Assembly (NCBI RefSeq): GCF_000513195.1
Contig: NZ_CBVI010000094.1
Span: forward strand, 1 to 64,000
Reading direction: 5' to 3'
Length of the DNA: 64,000 nt
DNA from: Bacteroides timonensis
Lineage (GTDB): Bacteria > Bacteroidota > Bacteroidia > Bacteroidales > Bacteroidaceae
Below the pieces are notes generated by a model, which did no database searches, was not told where the DNA came from, and saw only the letters and a list, made by a program, of their open reading frames with translations. Below are positions 1 to 7,971 of this stretch, piece after piece (position 1 is the stretch's first letter; the number at the start of each line of letters is the position of its first letter). The position numbers were made by a program, and so were the translations under genes.

Positions 1-121
1 CAGAAAAAGGGATGCACATTACGTAGAGCGATGCCCTACGCTATATAATGCAAGCCTTTCAGGCTTAAAATTCAGCCCGATAAATTATCATTTCACCGCG
101 TAGCCTAACACTGCGTAGCCC

Positions 122-153
122 CTTGTTCCCTTGTCAACTTGTTCCCTTGTCAA
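122..153. repeat. 16-bp tandem duplication
   Basis: The 16-mer CTTGTTCCCTTGTCAA occurs twice head to tail (122-137 and 138-153), just past the 3' end of the DUF308 gene. A related sequence with TTGTTCCCTTGTC recurs near 30850, just after the DUF4248 gene, there facing an inverted GGAACAAGGGG. Bases 1-121 contain no gene that I can recognise. Confidence 0.8.
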
Positions 154-161
154 CTAAATTT

Positions 162-752
162 TCATTTATCTTCTATAATTTCCGCGTCCTCAATATTGTC
201 TACAGCCTTTGAAGAAGCTCCCGGCATACCCGGTGCTTTCGGCCGTTTGCGAGTGAATGTGAACCAATTTATCAATTCGGAAACTGCATATACGATGCTG
301 GTGATACCGATAATGATAAATGCCGTGGAACGCACGCCCGTCGGATTGAACAAGGCAATCAGCCCTGCAATCAGAATGAGCACCGGAATGATGTAAAATC
401 CCACACGAACCGGCATCCAGCGACGGGCTGCGGAAAGCGATGCAATCTGTTGCACACCACCCAGCACAAGGATAAATCCCAGTACAAACGTCAGCAAATC
501 CGCAAAGAAACCGGGCATAATGATCAGCCACAGGCCAAACAGCAAACTACCGATTCCTTCGATAGGAAGGCGACGTCTCTCTTCCGCACTCATGGCAAAA
601 TACCCGATGATACTTAGAAGTGCCGGTATCAGAAATATAACACCGATCGTTATAACAAAATAATCTCCGGCTTCATTGGGAAACATCACCAATACCAAAC
701 CGATTATCAGCGCACATATCGTACGCAAAAATGAGTTACTTATTCCTTTCAT
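162..752 (-). CDS. DUF308 (HdeD-like) membrane protein
   Basis: A 196-aa integral membrane protein with about six hydrophobic segments, among them ALIIGLVLVMFP, VITIGVIFLIPALLSIIG, LLFGLWLIIMPG and TAFIIIGITSIVYAVS. The paired helices and repeated LxFGxxLIxxPG-type pattern match the DUF308 / HdeD family. The charged C-terminal tail (EDAEIIEDK) is probably cytoplasmic. HdeD is linked to acid resistance in enterobacteria, but no such role has been shown for Bacteroides paralogues, so I assign only membrane location. It appears to be transcribed alone; a 35-aa membrane peptide lies 65 bp upstream on the same strand. Confidence 0.8.
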   Translation of the reverse strand: MKGISNSFLRTICALIIGLVLVMFPNEAGDYFVITIGVIFLIPALLSIIGYFAMSAEERRRLPIEGIGSLLFGLWLIIMPGFFADLLTFVLGFILVLGGVQQIASLSAARRWMPVRVGFYIIPVLILIAGLIALFNPTGVRSTAFIIIGITSIVYAVSELINWFTFTRKRPKAPGMPGASSKAVDNIEDAEIIEDK

Positions 753-817
753 GAGCTTATGATTTTTTGCGAAGATACATTTTTATCCGCACAACTCCAC
801 AAGAAAGTCACGAAAAA

Positions 818-925
818 TTAGTTTACGTCCAACCAAGCGTTCATATCTTCGGCCACCAATAGCCAATAAAGTAACAAGAGTATAGCAATAGATACGCCAA
901 TGGCTACTAAATGTTTTCGTTTCAT
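818..925 (-). CDS. 35-aa single-pass membrane peptide
   Basis: A 36-codon frame on the minus strand encodes MKRKHLVAIGVSIAI followed by LLLLYWLLVAEDMNAWLDVN. It has a basic N-terminus, one hydrophobic stretch of about 18 residues and an acidic C-terminus, the usual form of a small inner-membrane peptide. A GAAAGGAT sequence about 8 bases before the ATG could serve as ribosome-binding site. It precedes the DUF308 gene on the same strand and could be co-transcribed with it. No family recognised. The remaining bases between 753 and 1125 hold no other gene, only the promoter of the next one. Confidence 0.55.
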   Translation of the reverse strand: MKRKHLVAIGVSIAILLLLYWLLVAEDMNAWLDVN

Positions 926-1125
926 AGTTCATCCTTTCTTTATTTATATAAATAATAGTTGTTCAAAACACGACTATAAAACAAGTTCGCATACAAAAGG
1001 TTTACTGATTTCCCTAAATACAATAAGAAAGAGTAAAAGAAAAAGAGCACACCTATACTAACAATCTACAAAATAATTCCTTATATTTGCATCACTCATT
1101 ATTAACATTGTAACATTATAAAACA

Positions 1126-1812
1126 ATGAAAAAAATTATTCTTTTATTTTTTCTGATTGCCAGTTGTTGTATTCAGAACTTATCAGCACAAGCCCCTCAA
1201 GAAATGGCTTATCAAATCATGGTTCTCGACCCTAAAACAGGTAAAATTCAAGCAGATGAAGATGTAAGCATCCGCATTGAAATCCGTAAAAATACCCCCA
1301 ACGGGAGTGTGGTCTGGGAAAAAGATTTTAATGGACATACTGACCAAACAGGAGTATGTAATCTCACTCTCGATTTTTCAGACAAAATAGACTGGAGTGC
1401 GGAAAGTTACTATTTGGCTACTATCATAAATGGCATCGAATGTGGAAGTCCTAAAATAACTTCTGTTCCTTATGCATTGCATGCGGCATCTCTTGAAGGT
1501 ATCATAACGCAGAAAGAGTTGATAGGTACCTGGAAATACTCCGGAGACGAATTTACAGACGTTTTCACTTTCAAAGAAGATGGTACAGGACTATTTCAAA
1601 CATCTGAAGATGGAATCACAGACTATCACGGTTATCCTTTTAAGTGGATGCTCAACAAAGCAGGATTTTTAGCAATCCAAGATACAGGAAGCGAAAGTTA
1701 TGATGGAAAAGGATTTGATAGAAACAGTATATGGTACACTATGAAAATAGCTGATAACCAAATATTTCTCGCTAGCGACGGAGATGGAGGATATATTTAT
1801 ATAAAACAATAA
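1126..1812 (+). CDS. Secreted protein, Ig-like plus lipocalin-like halves
   Basis: A 228-aa protein with an SPI signal peptide (MKKIILLFFLIASCC..LSAQA, cleavage near residue 22). Residues 25-120 resemble the beta-rich domain of secreted Bacteroidetes proteins that ends in a TSVPYALHAA motif (present here as ITSVPYALHAASLEG). Residues 130-228 begin LIGTWKYSGDEF and end in strands such as IFLASDGDGGYIYIKQ, a layout like lipocalin-like domains. A TATATTTG box about 40 bp upstream is a plausible promoter. Six bp separate it from the next gene, so the two are probably co-expressed. Function unknown. Confidence 0.7.
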   Translation: MKKIILLFFLIASCCIQNLSAQAPQEMAYQIMVLDPKTGKIQADEDVSIRIEIRKNTPNGSVVWEKDFNGHTDQTGVCNLTLDFSDKIDWSAESYYLATIINGIECGSPKITSVPYALHAASLEGIITQKELIGTWKYSGDEFTDVFTFKEDGTGLFQTSEDGITDYHGYPFKWMLNKAGFLAIQDTGSESYDGKGFDRNSIWYTMKIADNQIFLASDGDGGYIYIKQ

Positions 1813-1818
1813 GTAGCC

Positions 1819-2283
1819 ATGAAAAAATACATTATTTTCCTCCTATTTACTTGTACGGCCACTCTTGTCTATGCACAAGAAGTTTCGGTCATAGTACAAC
1901 CCGTAGTTTGCACCTCAAGATCGGCAAATGGAAATGTTCTTGTTTCATCAGTACCGACTGCCGGAGCAAAAGATGGAAAGAACCACTACCAGATAGGTTC
2001 CTTTGTATATACTCCAGAAAGCTTCCCAACAGGAATTGAAACACCCTCTTCTGAAATTAAGCAATATCCGCTATACAATCCAGAAAGTGATTCTTTCATA
2101 ATTTCCGCTTTCCCAGTAAAAAGCGTAATATCCCTTTATTCTGTAGAAGGAAAATTATTGCAGCGGATACAGCCTACAGGAGAGAATATCACACTGGATG
2201 CCAATGCTCTACCTACCATTACAATTCTTCGTATTATGAACGGGGAGTATTCCTATAGTTTCAAGCTGATGAAACAAAAATGA
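1819..2283 (+). CDS. Secreted protein with a T9SS-like C-terminal domain
   Basis: A 154-aa protein with a signal peptide (MKKYIIFLLFTCTATLVYAQ). The C-terminal part, including VISLYSVEGKLLQRI and later ITILRIMNGEYSYSFKL, follows the beta-strand pattern of type A sorting tails of the Por / type IX secretion system. The canonical tail ends in a short basic stretch, and this one ends LMKQK. Whether the organism has the secretion machinery cannot be judged from this window. The gene follows the lipocalin-like gene by 6 bp and is followed by the trp promoter. Function unknown; the sorting-tail reading is an inference from pattern. Confidence 0.6.
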   Translation: MKKYIIFLLFTCTATLVYAQEVSVIVQPVVCTSRSANGNVLVSSVPTAGAKDGKNHYQIGSFVYTPESFPTGIETPSSEIKQYPLYNPESDSFIISAFPVKSVISLYSVEGKLLQRIQPTGENITLDANALPTITILRIMNGEYSYSFKLMKQK

Positions 2284-2312
2284 GCCGTTTAAAGAAAAAA
2301 AGCAAGAAATTC

Positions 2313-2343
2313 TTTGGTAATTAAAACAAAGTGCTTACATTTG
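2313..2343 (+). promoter_or_regulatory. trp operon promoter
   Basis: TTTG at 2313-2316 and TACATTTG at 2336-2343 are separated by exactly 19 bp. This matches the Bacteroides primary sigma-factor consensus. Transcription would start near 2350, about 17 nt before the leader peptide ATG. Confidence 0.8.
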
Positions 2344-2366
2344 CCCCCAGCTAAAACAAAAAGACA

Positions 2367-2429
2367 ATGAAAACAATGCTCATAAATACATATTGGTGGT
2401 GGCGCCCGTTACAACTCCGACAGTCGTAA
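2367..2429 (+). CDS. trpL: trp leader peptide with three tandem Trp codons
   Basis: A 20-codon frame reads MKTMLINTYWWWRPLQLRQS and stops at 2427-2429. Three consecutive TGG codons (2394-2402) in a tiny frame between the trp promoter and an intrinsic terminator are the signature of a transcription attenuator that senses charged tRNA-Trp. Here CGACAG (2418-2423) lies just downstream of the Trp codons and is complementary to CTGTCG (2484-2489) in the 5' arm of the terminator. A ribosome stalled on the Trp codons would leave it free to pair, while one reaching the stop codon would cover it. The peptide and terminator are seen directly; the switching model is inferred, and the 6-bp antiterminator pairing is short. 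Confidence 0.85.
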   Translation: MKTMLINTYWWWRPLQLRQS

Positions 2430-2475
2430 GGGAGCAGCGCTCGTATGTATATATGTAAACATAATACTGATTAAG

Positions 2476-2515
2476 AAAGAGCCCTGTCGCAACCTGCGAC
2501 AGGGCCCTTTTCTTT
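2476..2515 (+). terminator. trp attenuator terminator
   Basis: An 11-bp perfect stem, GCCCTGTCGCA (2481-2491) with TGCGACAGGGC (2495-2505), encloses a 3-nt loop and is followed by CCTTTTCTTTT. It lies between trpL and trpB, so it acts as a conditional terminator before the structural genes. Confidence 0.88.
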
Positions 2516-2572
2516 TATCCGGTTTTGAAACCCGGACAAATCCCAATAGTAAATAGTTAAATCGTAAATAAA

Positions 2573-3754
2573 ATGATGAGTTTTTTAGTAAATCAAGATG
2601 GTTATTACGGAGAATTCGGTGGAGCATATGTTCCCGAAATACTCCACAAATGTGTGGAAGAGTTGCAGAACACCTATCTCAAAGTACTGCAAAGCGAAGA
2701 TTTCAAGCAAGAGTTCGACCAGCTGTTGCGTGACTACGTAGGACGTCCTTCCCCACTCTACTATGCCCGCCGACTTTCCGAAAAGTATGGCTGCAAACTC
2801 TACCTCAAACGTGAAGACCTGAACCACACAGGAGCTCACAAGATTAACAACACCATCGGACAGATTCTTCTGGCACGCCGCATGGGCAAGCATCGCATCA
2901 TCGCCGAAACCGGTGCCGGACAACACGGCGTAGCTACTGCCACCGTATGTGCCCTGATGAACATGGAATGCATCGTCTACATGGGAAAAACGGATGTAGA
3001 ACGCCAGCATGTCAATGTAGAAAAAATGAAGATGCTGGGTGCAACCGTCATCCCCGTCACTTCCGGAAACATGACGCTGAAAGATGCTACCAACGAGGCA
3101 ATCCGCGACTGGTGTTGTCATCCTGCCGATACCTACTACATCATTGGTTCTACAGTCGGTCCTCATCCTTATCCCGACATGGTGGCTCGCCTGCAATCCG
3201 TCATCAGCGAGGAAATCAAAAAGCAACTCATTGAAAAAGAAGGCCGTGACTGCCCCGACTACCTTATCGCTTGTGTAGGTGGTGGTAGCAATGCCGCCGG
3301 AACCATTTATCATTATATCGACGATAGCCGCGTGCAGATCGTCCTTGCCGAAGCCGGTGGTAAAGGAATAGATACGGGTATGACTGCCGCTACTATCGCC
3401 CTCGGACAGATGGGAATCATCCACGGTGCACGCACGTACGTCATTCAGAACGAAGACGGCCAGATCGAAGAGCCCTATTCCATCTCTGCCGGACTGGATT
3501 ACCCGGGTATCGGCCCCATGCATGCCAATCTGGCTGCACAAAAACGTGCCATCGTACTTGCTGTTAATGATGATGAAGCCATCCGCGCCGCCTACGAACT
3601 GACGAAACTGGAAGGTATCATCCCCGCCTTGGAAAGCGCCCACGCCCTCGGTGCTCTCGAAAAACTGAACTTCAAACCCGATGATGTCGTTGTACTGACC
3701 GTTTCGGGACGTGGAGACAAGGATATAGAAACTTATCTTAATGAAGAATTATGA
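2573..3754 (+). CDS. trpB: Tryptophan synthase beta chain
   Basis: A 393-aa PLP enzyme that joins indole and L-serine to form tryptophan, acting in an alpha2-beta2 complex with TrpA. The N-terminus GYYGEFGGAYVPEIL is typical. The PLP lysine is K90 in LNHTGAHKINNT, and the phosphate-binding glycine loop is CVGGGSNAAG near residue 235. Length is normal for the family. Two adjacent ATG codons (2573 and 2576) are both possible starts. It is the first structural gene behind the attenuator, as is usual in Bacteroides, and trpE follows after 25 bp. Confidence 0.97.
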   Translation: MMSFLVNQDGYYGEFGGAYVPEILHKCVEELQNTYLKVLQSEDFKQEFDQLLRDYVGRPSPLYYARRLSEKYGCKLYLKREDLNHTGAHKINNTIGQILLARRMGKHRIIAETGAGQHGVATATVCALMNMECIVYMGKTDVERQHVNVEKMKMLGATVIPVTSGNMTLKDATNEAIRDWCCHPADTYYIIGSTVGPHPYPDMVARLQSVISEEIKKQLIEKEGRDCPDYLIACVGGGSNAAGTIYHYIDDSRVQIVLAEAGGKGIDTGMTAATIALGQMGIIHGARTYVIQNEDGQIEEPYSISAGLDYPGIGPMHANLAAQKRAIVLAVNDDEAIRAAYELTKLEGIIPALESAHALGALEKLNFKPDDVVVLTVSGRGDKDIETYLNEEL

Positions 3755-3779
3755 ATTATGAATTAAAAATTGAAGGGTT

Positions 3780-5180
3780 ATGAATACATATAATTATCAA
3801 ACACATAGCCGTACTATTCTTGGGGACTTGCACACTCCTGTAAGTACTTATCTGAAAGTTCGTGATGTGTTTCCCCAAAGTGCACTTATGGAAAGCTCCG
3901 ACTATCACGGCAGTGAAAACAACCGTTCATTCATCGGACTCTGTCCATTGGCAAGCGTCAGCATCGACCATGGAACAGCCATCTTCCGCCTGCCCGACGG
4001 TACTCGCGAAGAACGCCCCATCTCACCGGAATACCCTGTAGAAAAAGCTTTAGAGGATTTCCTCGGGCGCTTCCATGTGGAAGGCGAATATGCCAATTAC
4101 TGCGGTCTTTATGGCTACACTTCTTTCAATGCCGTACGCTATTTCGAAAATATTCCCGTAAAAGACAGCCGCGAAGCCACTAACGACGCACCGGATATGC
4201 TCTACATCTTGTATCAATACCTCATTGTCTTCAACGACTTTAAGAATGAAATGGTTCTTCTTGAAATGCTTGCCCCCGGTGAAGAAAGTGAGCTGGATAC
4301 GGTGCAGAAAGCCATCAACAACCGCAATTACACCGCCTATGATTTCCGTGCCGTTGGTGAAACCACTTCCCCACTGACCGACGAACAGCATAAAGCAAAT
4401 ATCCGTCAGGGAATCGCCCACTGCCTGCGCGGGGATGTTTTCCAGATTGTTCTCTCCCGCCGTTTCGAGCAACGTTTCGTAGGCGATGACTTCAAACTTT
4501 ATCGTGCCTTGCGCAGCATCAACCCCTCTCCTTATCTGTTCTATTTCGATTTCGGAGGTTTCCGCATCTTCGGTTCATCACCTGAGACGCACTGCCGCAT
4601 CGAAGGCCGCCACGCCTACATCGACCCCATCGCCGGTACTACCAAGCGCACCGGAGATCCCGAACAGGATGCGCTGAACGCCCAATACCTGCATGATGAT
4701 CCCAAAGAAAATGCAGAGCATGTCATGCTGGTCGATCTCGCCCGTAACGATCTTTCCCGCAACTGCCACGATGTAAAAGTGGATTTCTACAAGGAAATGC
4801 AGTATTACAGTCATGTTATCCACCTGGTAAGCCGCGTCAGCGGTACGCTGAACGAGGATGCCCGCCCTATCAAAGCATTCATCGACACTTTCCCGGCAGG
4901 CACTCTGAGTGGTGCACCCAAGGTACGCGCCATGCAACTCATCAGCGAACTGGAACCGCACAATCGCGGCGCTTACGGCGGTTGCATCGGCTTCATCGGA
5001 CTGAACGGTTCACTGAACCAGGCCATTACCATCCGTACTTTTGTCAGTCGCAACGGTGTACTTTGGTTTCAGGCAGGCGGCGGCATCGTGGCCAAGAGCA
5101 ATGAAGAATACGAATTGCAAGAGGTGAACAACAAACTGGGAGCACTGAAAAAGGCAATCGTAATGGCGGAGAAAATGTGA
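3780..5180 (+). CDS. trpE: Anthranilate synthase component I
   Basis: A 466-aa chorismate-binding enzyme that makes anthranilate using ammonia delivered by TrpG. Visible family motifs are LMESSDYHG near residue 37 (the LxESS element that binds feedback tryptophan), DLARNDLSR, PAGTLSGAPKVRAM and the C-terminal GGGIVAKSNEEYELQE with its catalytic-site residues. Length is normal for the stand-alone TrpE type. Keeping the LESS element suggests that the enzyme is still inhibited by tryptophan. The 48-bp gap to trpG contains an AT-rich ATTTTTAATTATTAATTTTTAAT repeat. Confidence 0.96.
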   Translation: MNTYNYQTHSRTILGDLHTPVSTYLKVRDVFPQSALMESSDYHGSENNRSFIGLCPLASVSIDHGTAIFRLPDGTREERPISPEYPVEKALEDFLGRFHVEGEYANYCGLYGYTSFNAVRYFENIPVKDSREATNDAPDMLYILYQYLIVFNDFKNEMVLLEMLAPGEESELDTVQKAINNRNYTAYDFRAVGETTSPLTDEQHKANIRQGIAHCLRGDVFQIVLSRRFEQRFVGDDFKLYRALRSINPSPYLFYFDFGGFRIFGSSPETHCRIEGRHAYIDPIAGTTKRTGDPEQDALNAQYLHDDPKENAEHVMLVDLARNDLSRNCHDVKVDFYKEMQYYSHVIHLVSRVSGTLNEDARPIKAFIDTFPAGTLSGAPKVRAMQLISELEPHNRGAYGGCIGFIGLNGSLNQAITIRTFVSRNGVLWFQAGGGIVAKSNEEYELQEVNNKLGALKKAIVMAEKM

Positions 5181-5228
5181 GGAATCACCACCTTCTATTT
5201 AATTTTTAATTATTAATTTTTAATTCCC

Positions 5229-5846
5229 ATGATAGTAATCATAGACAACTACGACTCTTTCACCTACAACCTTGCCCATCTGGTAAAAGAACTCGGCGCA
5301 GAAGTAGATGTGCTGCGCAATGATAAATTTGAACTTGAGGAATTGGAGAAATATGATAAGATCATCCTTTCACCCGGTCCCGGCATTCCCGAGGAGGCAG
5401 GCTTACTATTAGAGGTCATCCGTACTTACGCAGGACGGAAACCCATACTTGGCGTCTGCCTGGGTGAACAGGCCATCGGACAAGCATTCGGTGGAAAGCT
5501 CACCAATCTGAGTGAAGTCTTTCACGGCATACAAACGAATATAGCGATAAAGGATGAGGGATTATTGATTAGTAACTCATCGCTAAACACTAAGCACTTA
5601 CCGCTAAGCGCTGATTACATTTTCGATGGTCTTCCCAGTGAAATACCAGTCGGTCGTTATCACTCCTGGGTAGTGGATACGGACGGATTTCCCGAAGAAT
5701 TGGTTATCACCGCCATCAGCCCCGAAGGTCAAATCATGGCACTGAAACATCGGGAATACGATGTTCACGGCATCCAATTCCATCCGGAATCGGTACTGAC
5801 TCCCGATGGAAAACAGATTGTAGGCAACTGGATGAAAGGCATCTGA
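5229..5846 (+). CDS. trpG: Anthranilate synthase component II, with repeat-derived insertion
   Basis: A 205-aa class I glutamine amidotransferase that supplies ammonia to TrpE. The catalytic triad is C77 in GVCLGEQAIG plus H185 and E187 in GIQFHPESVL. NYDSFTYNL at the N-terminus is typical. The protein is about 15-18 residues longer than the usual TrpG. The extra residues, about 111-129 (GLLISNSSLNTKHLPLSAD), lie between VFHGIQT and the conserved FDGLP..VGRYHSW segment. Their DNA (5559-5615) closely resembles the intergenic repeat at 9515-9540, so the excess appears to come from an in-frame repeat insertion. The triad and flanking motifs are intact, so I expect a working enzyme. Confidence 0.95.
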   Translation: MIVIIDNYDSFTYNLAHLVKELGAEVDVLRNDKFELEELEKYDKIILSPGPGIPEEAGLLLEVIRTYAGRKPILGVCLGEQAIGQAFGGKLTNLSEVFHGIQTNIAIKDEGLLISNSSLNTKHLPLSADYIFDGLPSEIPVGRYHSWVVDTDGFPEELVITAISPEGQIMALKHREYDVHGIQFHPESVLTPDGKQIVGNWMKGI

Positions 5847-5848
5847 AA

Positions 5849-5971
5849 TGCCACATCTCATGAGGCCAAATGCCACACTTCATGAGGCCAAATGCCACAC
5901 CTCACAGGTCGGAATGCCACACCTCATGACCGTCAACATGTGGCATTCCGAACGCTAAAGTGAGGCATTCC
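5849..5971. repeat. Palindromic array with 22-bp period, copy A
   Basis: Four direct copies of TGCCACAYYTCA start at 5849, 5871, 5893 and 5915, exactly 22 bp apart. After a 24-bp step, two inverted copies (TGTGGCATTCC and TGAGGCATTCC) start at 5939 and 5961, again 22 bp apart. The array begins 3 bp after the trpG stop and ends before the trpD leader repeat. It could fold into a long stem in DNA or mRNA. A second array with the same period and geometry lies at 28517-28661. Confidence 0.85.
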
Positions 5972-5981
5972 AAACACTACA

Positions 5982-6027
5982 GAATTTTCAATCGTAAATT
6001 GTAAATCGTCTAATCGTAAATAAGAAA
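5982..6027 (+). repeat. AATCGTAAAT-type intergenic repeat before trpD
   Basis: A segment of about 38 bp with TCAATCGTAAATTGTAAATC at its core recurs almost unchanged at 7926-7963 before trpF. Shorter versions with AATCGTAAAT lie directly before trpB (2544-2572), trpA (8643-8684) and the LacI gene (56108-56130). All copies end within a few bases of an ATG on the same strand, so they form the translation start regions of these genes. Confidence 0.7.
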
Positions 6028-7023
6028 ATGAAAGATATATTAACCCGTCTCTTCAACCACGAAGAGCTCACTTCGGAAGAGACCAAGCAAATTCTCCTGA
6101 ACATCACCCGGGAAGCTTACCCCGAAGCACAGATTTCCGCATTACTCACTGTATTTCAGATGCGTAGCATCACAGTAGATGAACTGATCGGCTTTCGCGA
6201 AGCCCTCATGGAGACTCGCATTCCTATCGACTTCGCGCCTTATCGGCCTATCGATATCGTAGGTACGGGAGGTGATGGAAAGAACACGTTCAACATTTCC
6301 ACTTGTGCCTGTTTTGTGGTAGCCGGAGCCGGTTACAAAGTTGCCAAACACGGCAATTACGGCGCCACTTCCGTCAGCGGCGCAAGCAACGTCATCGAAC
6401 AGCACGGCGTCCGTTTCACCAACAACCCCGACAAGCTGAAACGCAGCATGGACGAGTGTAACATCGCCTACCTGCACGCCCAACTTTTCAATCCGGCAAT
6501 GAAGTTCGTCGGTCCTGTGCGCAAGGCATTGGGCGTACGTACACTGTTCAACCTTCTTGGCCCGCTTGTCAATCCCTGCAAGCCTGCTTACCAGTTGCTC
6601 GGTGTGGCCGATCTTGCACAGATGCGGCTCTACACAAATGTTTTTTACAAACTCGGCATTGATTTTGCGGTAGTCAACAGCCTCGACAGCTACGACGAAA
6701 TCTCCCTCACGGACGAATTCAAAGTCATGACGCGCAATTACGAACGGATTTATCGTCCGCAAGCGCTGGGTTTCAATGCCGCGCAACCCGAAGAACTCTT
6801 CGGCGGAGCCTGCAAAGAGGATGCCGCCCGCATCTTTGACAACATCCTTAATAACCGTGCCACACGTGCCCAAACGCAATGTGTCATTGTCAACGCCGCC
6901 TTCGCCATCCAGGTGATGGAACCCGAAAAGGAAATCGAAGAATGCATTGCCATCGCTCGCCAATCGCTGGAAAGTGGACGGGCGCTGGAGACGCTGAAGA
7001 AATTTATAGAAATCAATCAATGA
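6028..7023 (+). CDS. trpD: Anthranilate phosphoribosyltransferase
   Basis: A 331-aa enzyme that transfers the phosphoribosyl group of PRPP to anthranilate. The PRPP-binding glycine loop is DIVGTGGDGKNTFNIST near residue 75, and KHGNYGATSVSGASNV follows near residue 108. The segment RKALGVRTLFNLLGPLVNP is also characteristic. Length is standard. The 22-bp-period array separates it from trpG (181 bp between the genes), and trpC follows after only 11 bp, so trpD and trpC are closely coupled. Confidence 0.96.
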   Translation: MKDILTRLFNHEELTSEETKQILLNITREAYPEAQISALLTVFQMRSITVDELIGFREALMETRIPIDFAPYRPIDIVGTGGDGKNTFNISTCACFVVAGAGYKVAKHGNYGATSVSGASNVIEQHGVRFTNNPDKLKRSMDECNIAYLHAQLFNPAMKFVGPVRKALGVRTLFNLLGPLVNPCKPAYQLLGVADLAQMRLYTNVFYKLGIDFAVVNSLDSYDEISLTDEFKVMTRNYERIYRPQALGFNAAQPEELFGGACKEDAARIFDNILNNRATRAQTQCVIVNAAFAIQVMEPEKEIEECIAIARQSLESGRALETLKKFIEINQ

Positions 7024-7034
7024 GCTAAAAAAAT

Positions 7035-7877
7035 ATGAAAGATATTTTATCCGAAATCATCGCCCACAAGCGGATTGAGATTGAGCAGCAAAAGCAAGCT
7101 GTCTCTCTCAGTCAATTGCAAGAGCAAGCTGCTGTCATGATGCAGGAAGCTGTCGGAACCGGAGCTTCCGGTACAACGCCCGTCCGCAGCATGAAGCGTG
7201 CACTCGCAAGCTCTCCATCCGGCATCATTGCCGAGTTCAAACGCCGTTCCCCTTCCAAGGGCTGGATCAAGGAAAGCGCACAGGCCGGTCTCATTCCACC
7301 AGCTTATGAAACTGCCGGAGCTTCCGCCCTCTCCATCCTCACGGATGAAAAGTTCTTCGGCGGAACTCTGCGTGACATCCGTACAGCGCGCCCTCTGGTC
7401 AACATCCCGATCCTGCGTAAGGACTTCATCATCGACAAGTATCAGCTTCTGCAAGCCCGTATTGTGGGTGCCGATGCAGTGCTGCTCATTGCCGCCTGCC
7501 TCACGCCTGATGAGTGCCGCACGCTTACTATGCAGGCGCACGAACTTGGACTTGAAGTCCTGCTCGAAGTACACAGCACCTCCGAACTCTCCTATATATA
7601 TAAGGAGACGGATATGGTCGGTGTCAACAACCGTAATCTGGGCAGCTTCGTCACCAATACAGAAAACTCTTTCCGCATTGCGGAAGAGTTGAAAAATGCT
7701 GTTGCTGAAATTGATTTTCAGACGCCTCCGCTGCTCGTTTCCGAAAGTGGTATTTCGCACCCTGAAACCATCCGTGAGCTACGCTCGGCAGGCTTCCGTG
7801 GTTTCCTTATGGGAGAGACTTTCATGCGTACAGACGATCCCGGGAACACATTGAAAGAACTCATCCACAGCATATAA
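7035..7877 (+). CDS. trpC: Indole-3-glycerol phosphate synthase
   Basis: A 280-aa TIM-barrel enzyme that cyclises CdRP to indole-3-glycerol phosphate. Motifs include IIAEFKRRSPSKGWI near residue 65 (catalytic lysine), ILRKDFIIDKYQ, VGVNNRNLGSF and the C-terminal phosphate site SESGISHPE. It is slightly longer than the minimal enzyme because of extra residues (around EAVGTGASGTTP) before the barrel. It is separate from trpF here, unlike the fused enterobacterial TrpCF. Confidence 0.95.
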   Translation: MKDILSEIIAHKRIEIEQQKQAVSLSQLQEQAAVMMQEAVGTGASGTTPVRSMKRALASSPSGIIAEFKRRSPSKGWIKESAQAGLIPPAYETAGASALSILTDEKFFGGTLRDIRTARPLVNIPILRKDFIIDKYQLLQARIVGADAVLLIAACLTPDECRTLTMQAHELGLEVLLEVHSTSELSYIYKETDMVGVNNRNLGSFVTNTENSFRIAEELKNAVAEIDFQTPPLLVSESGISHPETIRELRSAGFRGFLMGETFMRTDDPGNTLKELIHSI

Positions 7878-7971
7878 ATTTGGAAATTCACACATAATTT
7901 CATATATTCGTGATTTTTAAACAAAGAGTTTTCAATCGTAAATTGTAAATCGTCCAATCGTACATATTATC

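Noticed and set aside
2409..2627. 72-aa minus-strand frame over the trp leader
   Set aside because: It covers the attenuator hairpin and the trpB start in antisense and has no protein-like features.
2585..3643. 352-aa open frame on the minus strand opposite trpB
   Set aside because: It is the complement of a conserved gene; the translation lacks any recognisable motif and trpB is certain.
5849..5971. CRISPR array or REP element in the trp operon
   Set aside because: Repeat cores are 11-12 bp with short degenerate gaps and half the units are inverted, unlike CRISPR. It does not match the enterobacterial REP consensus.
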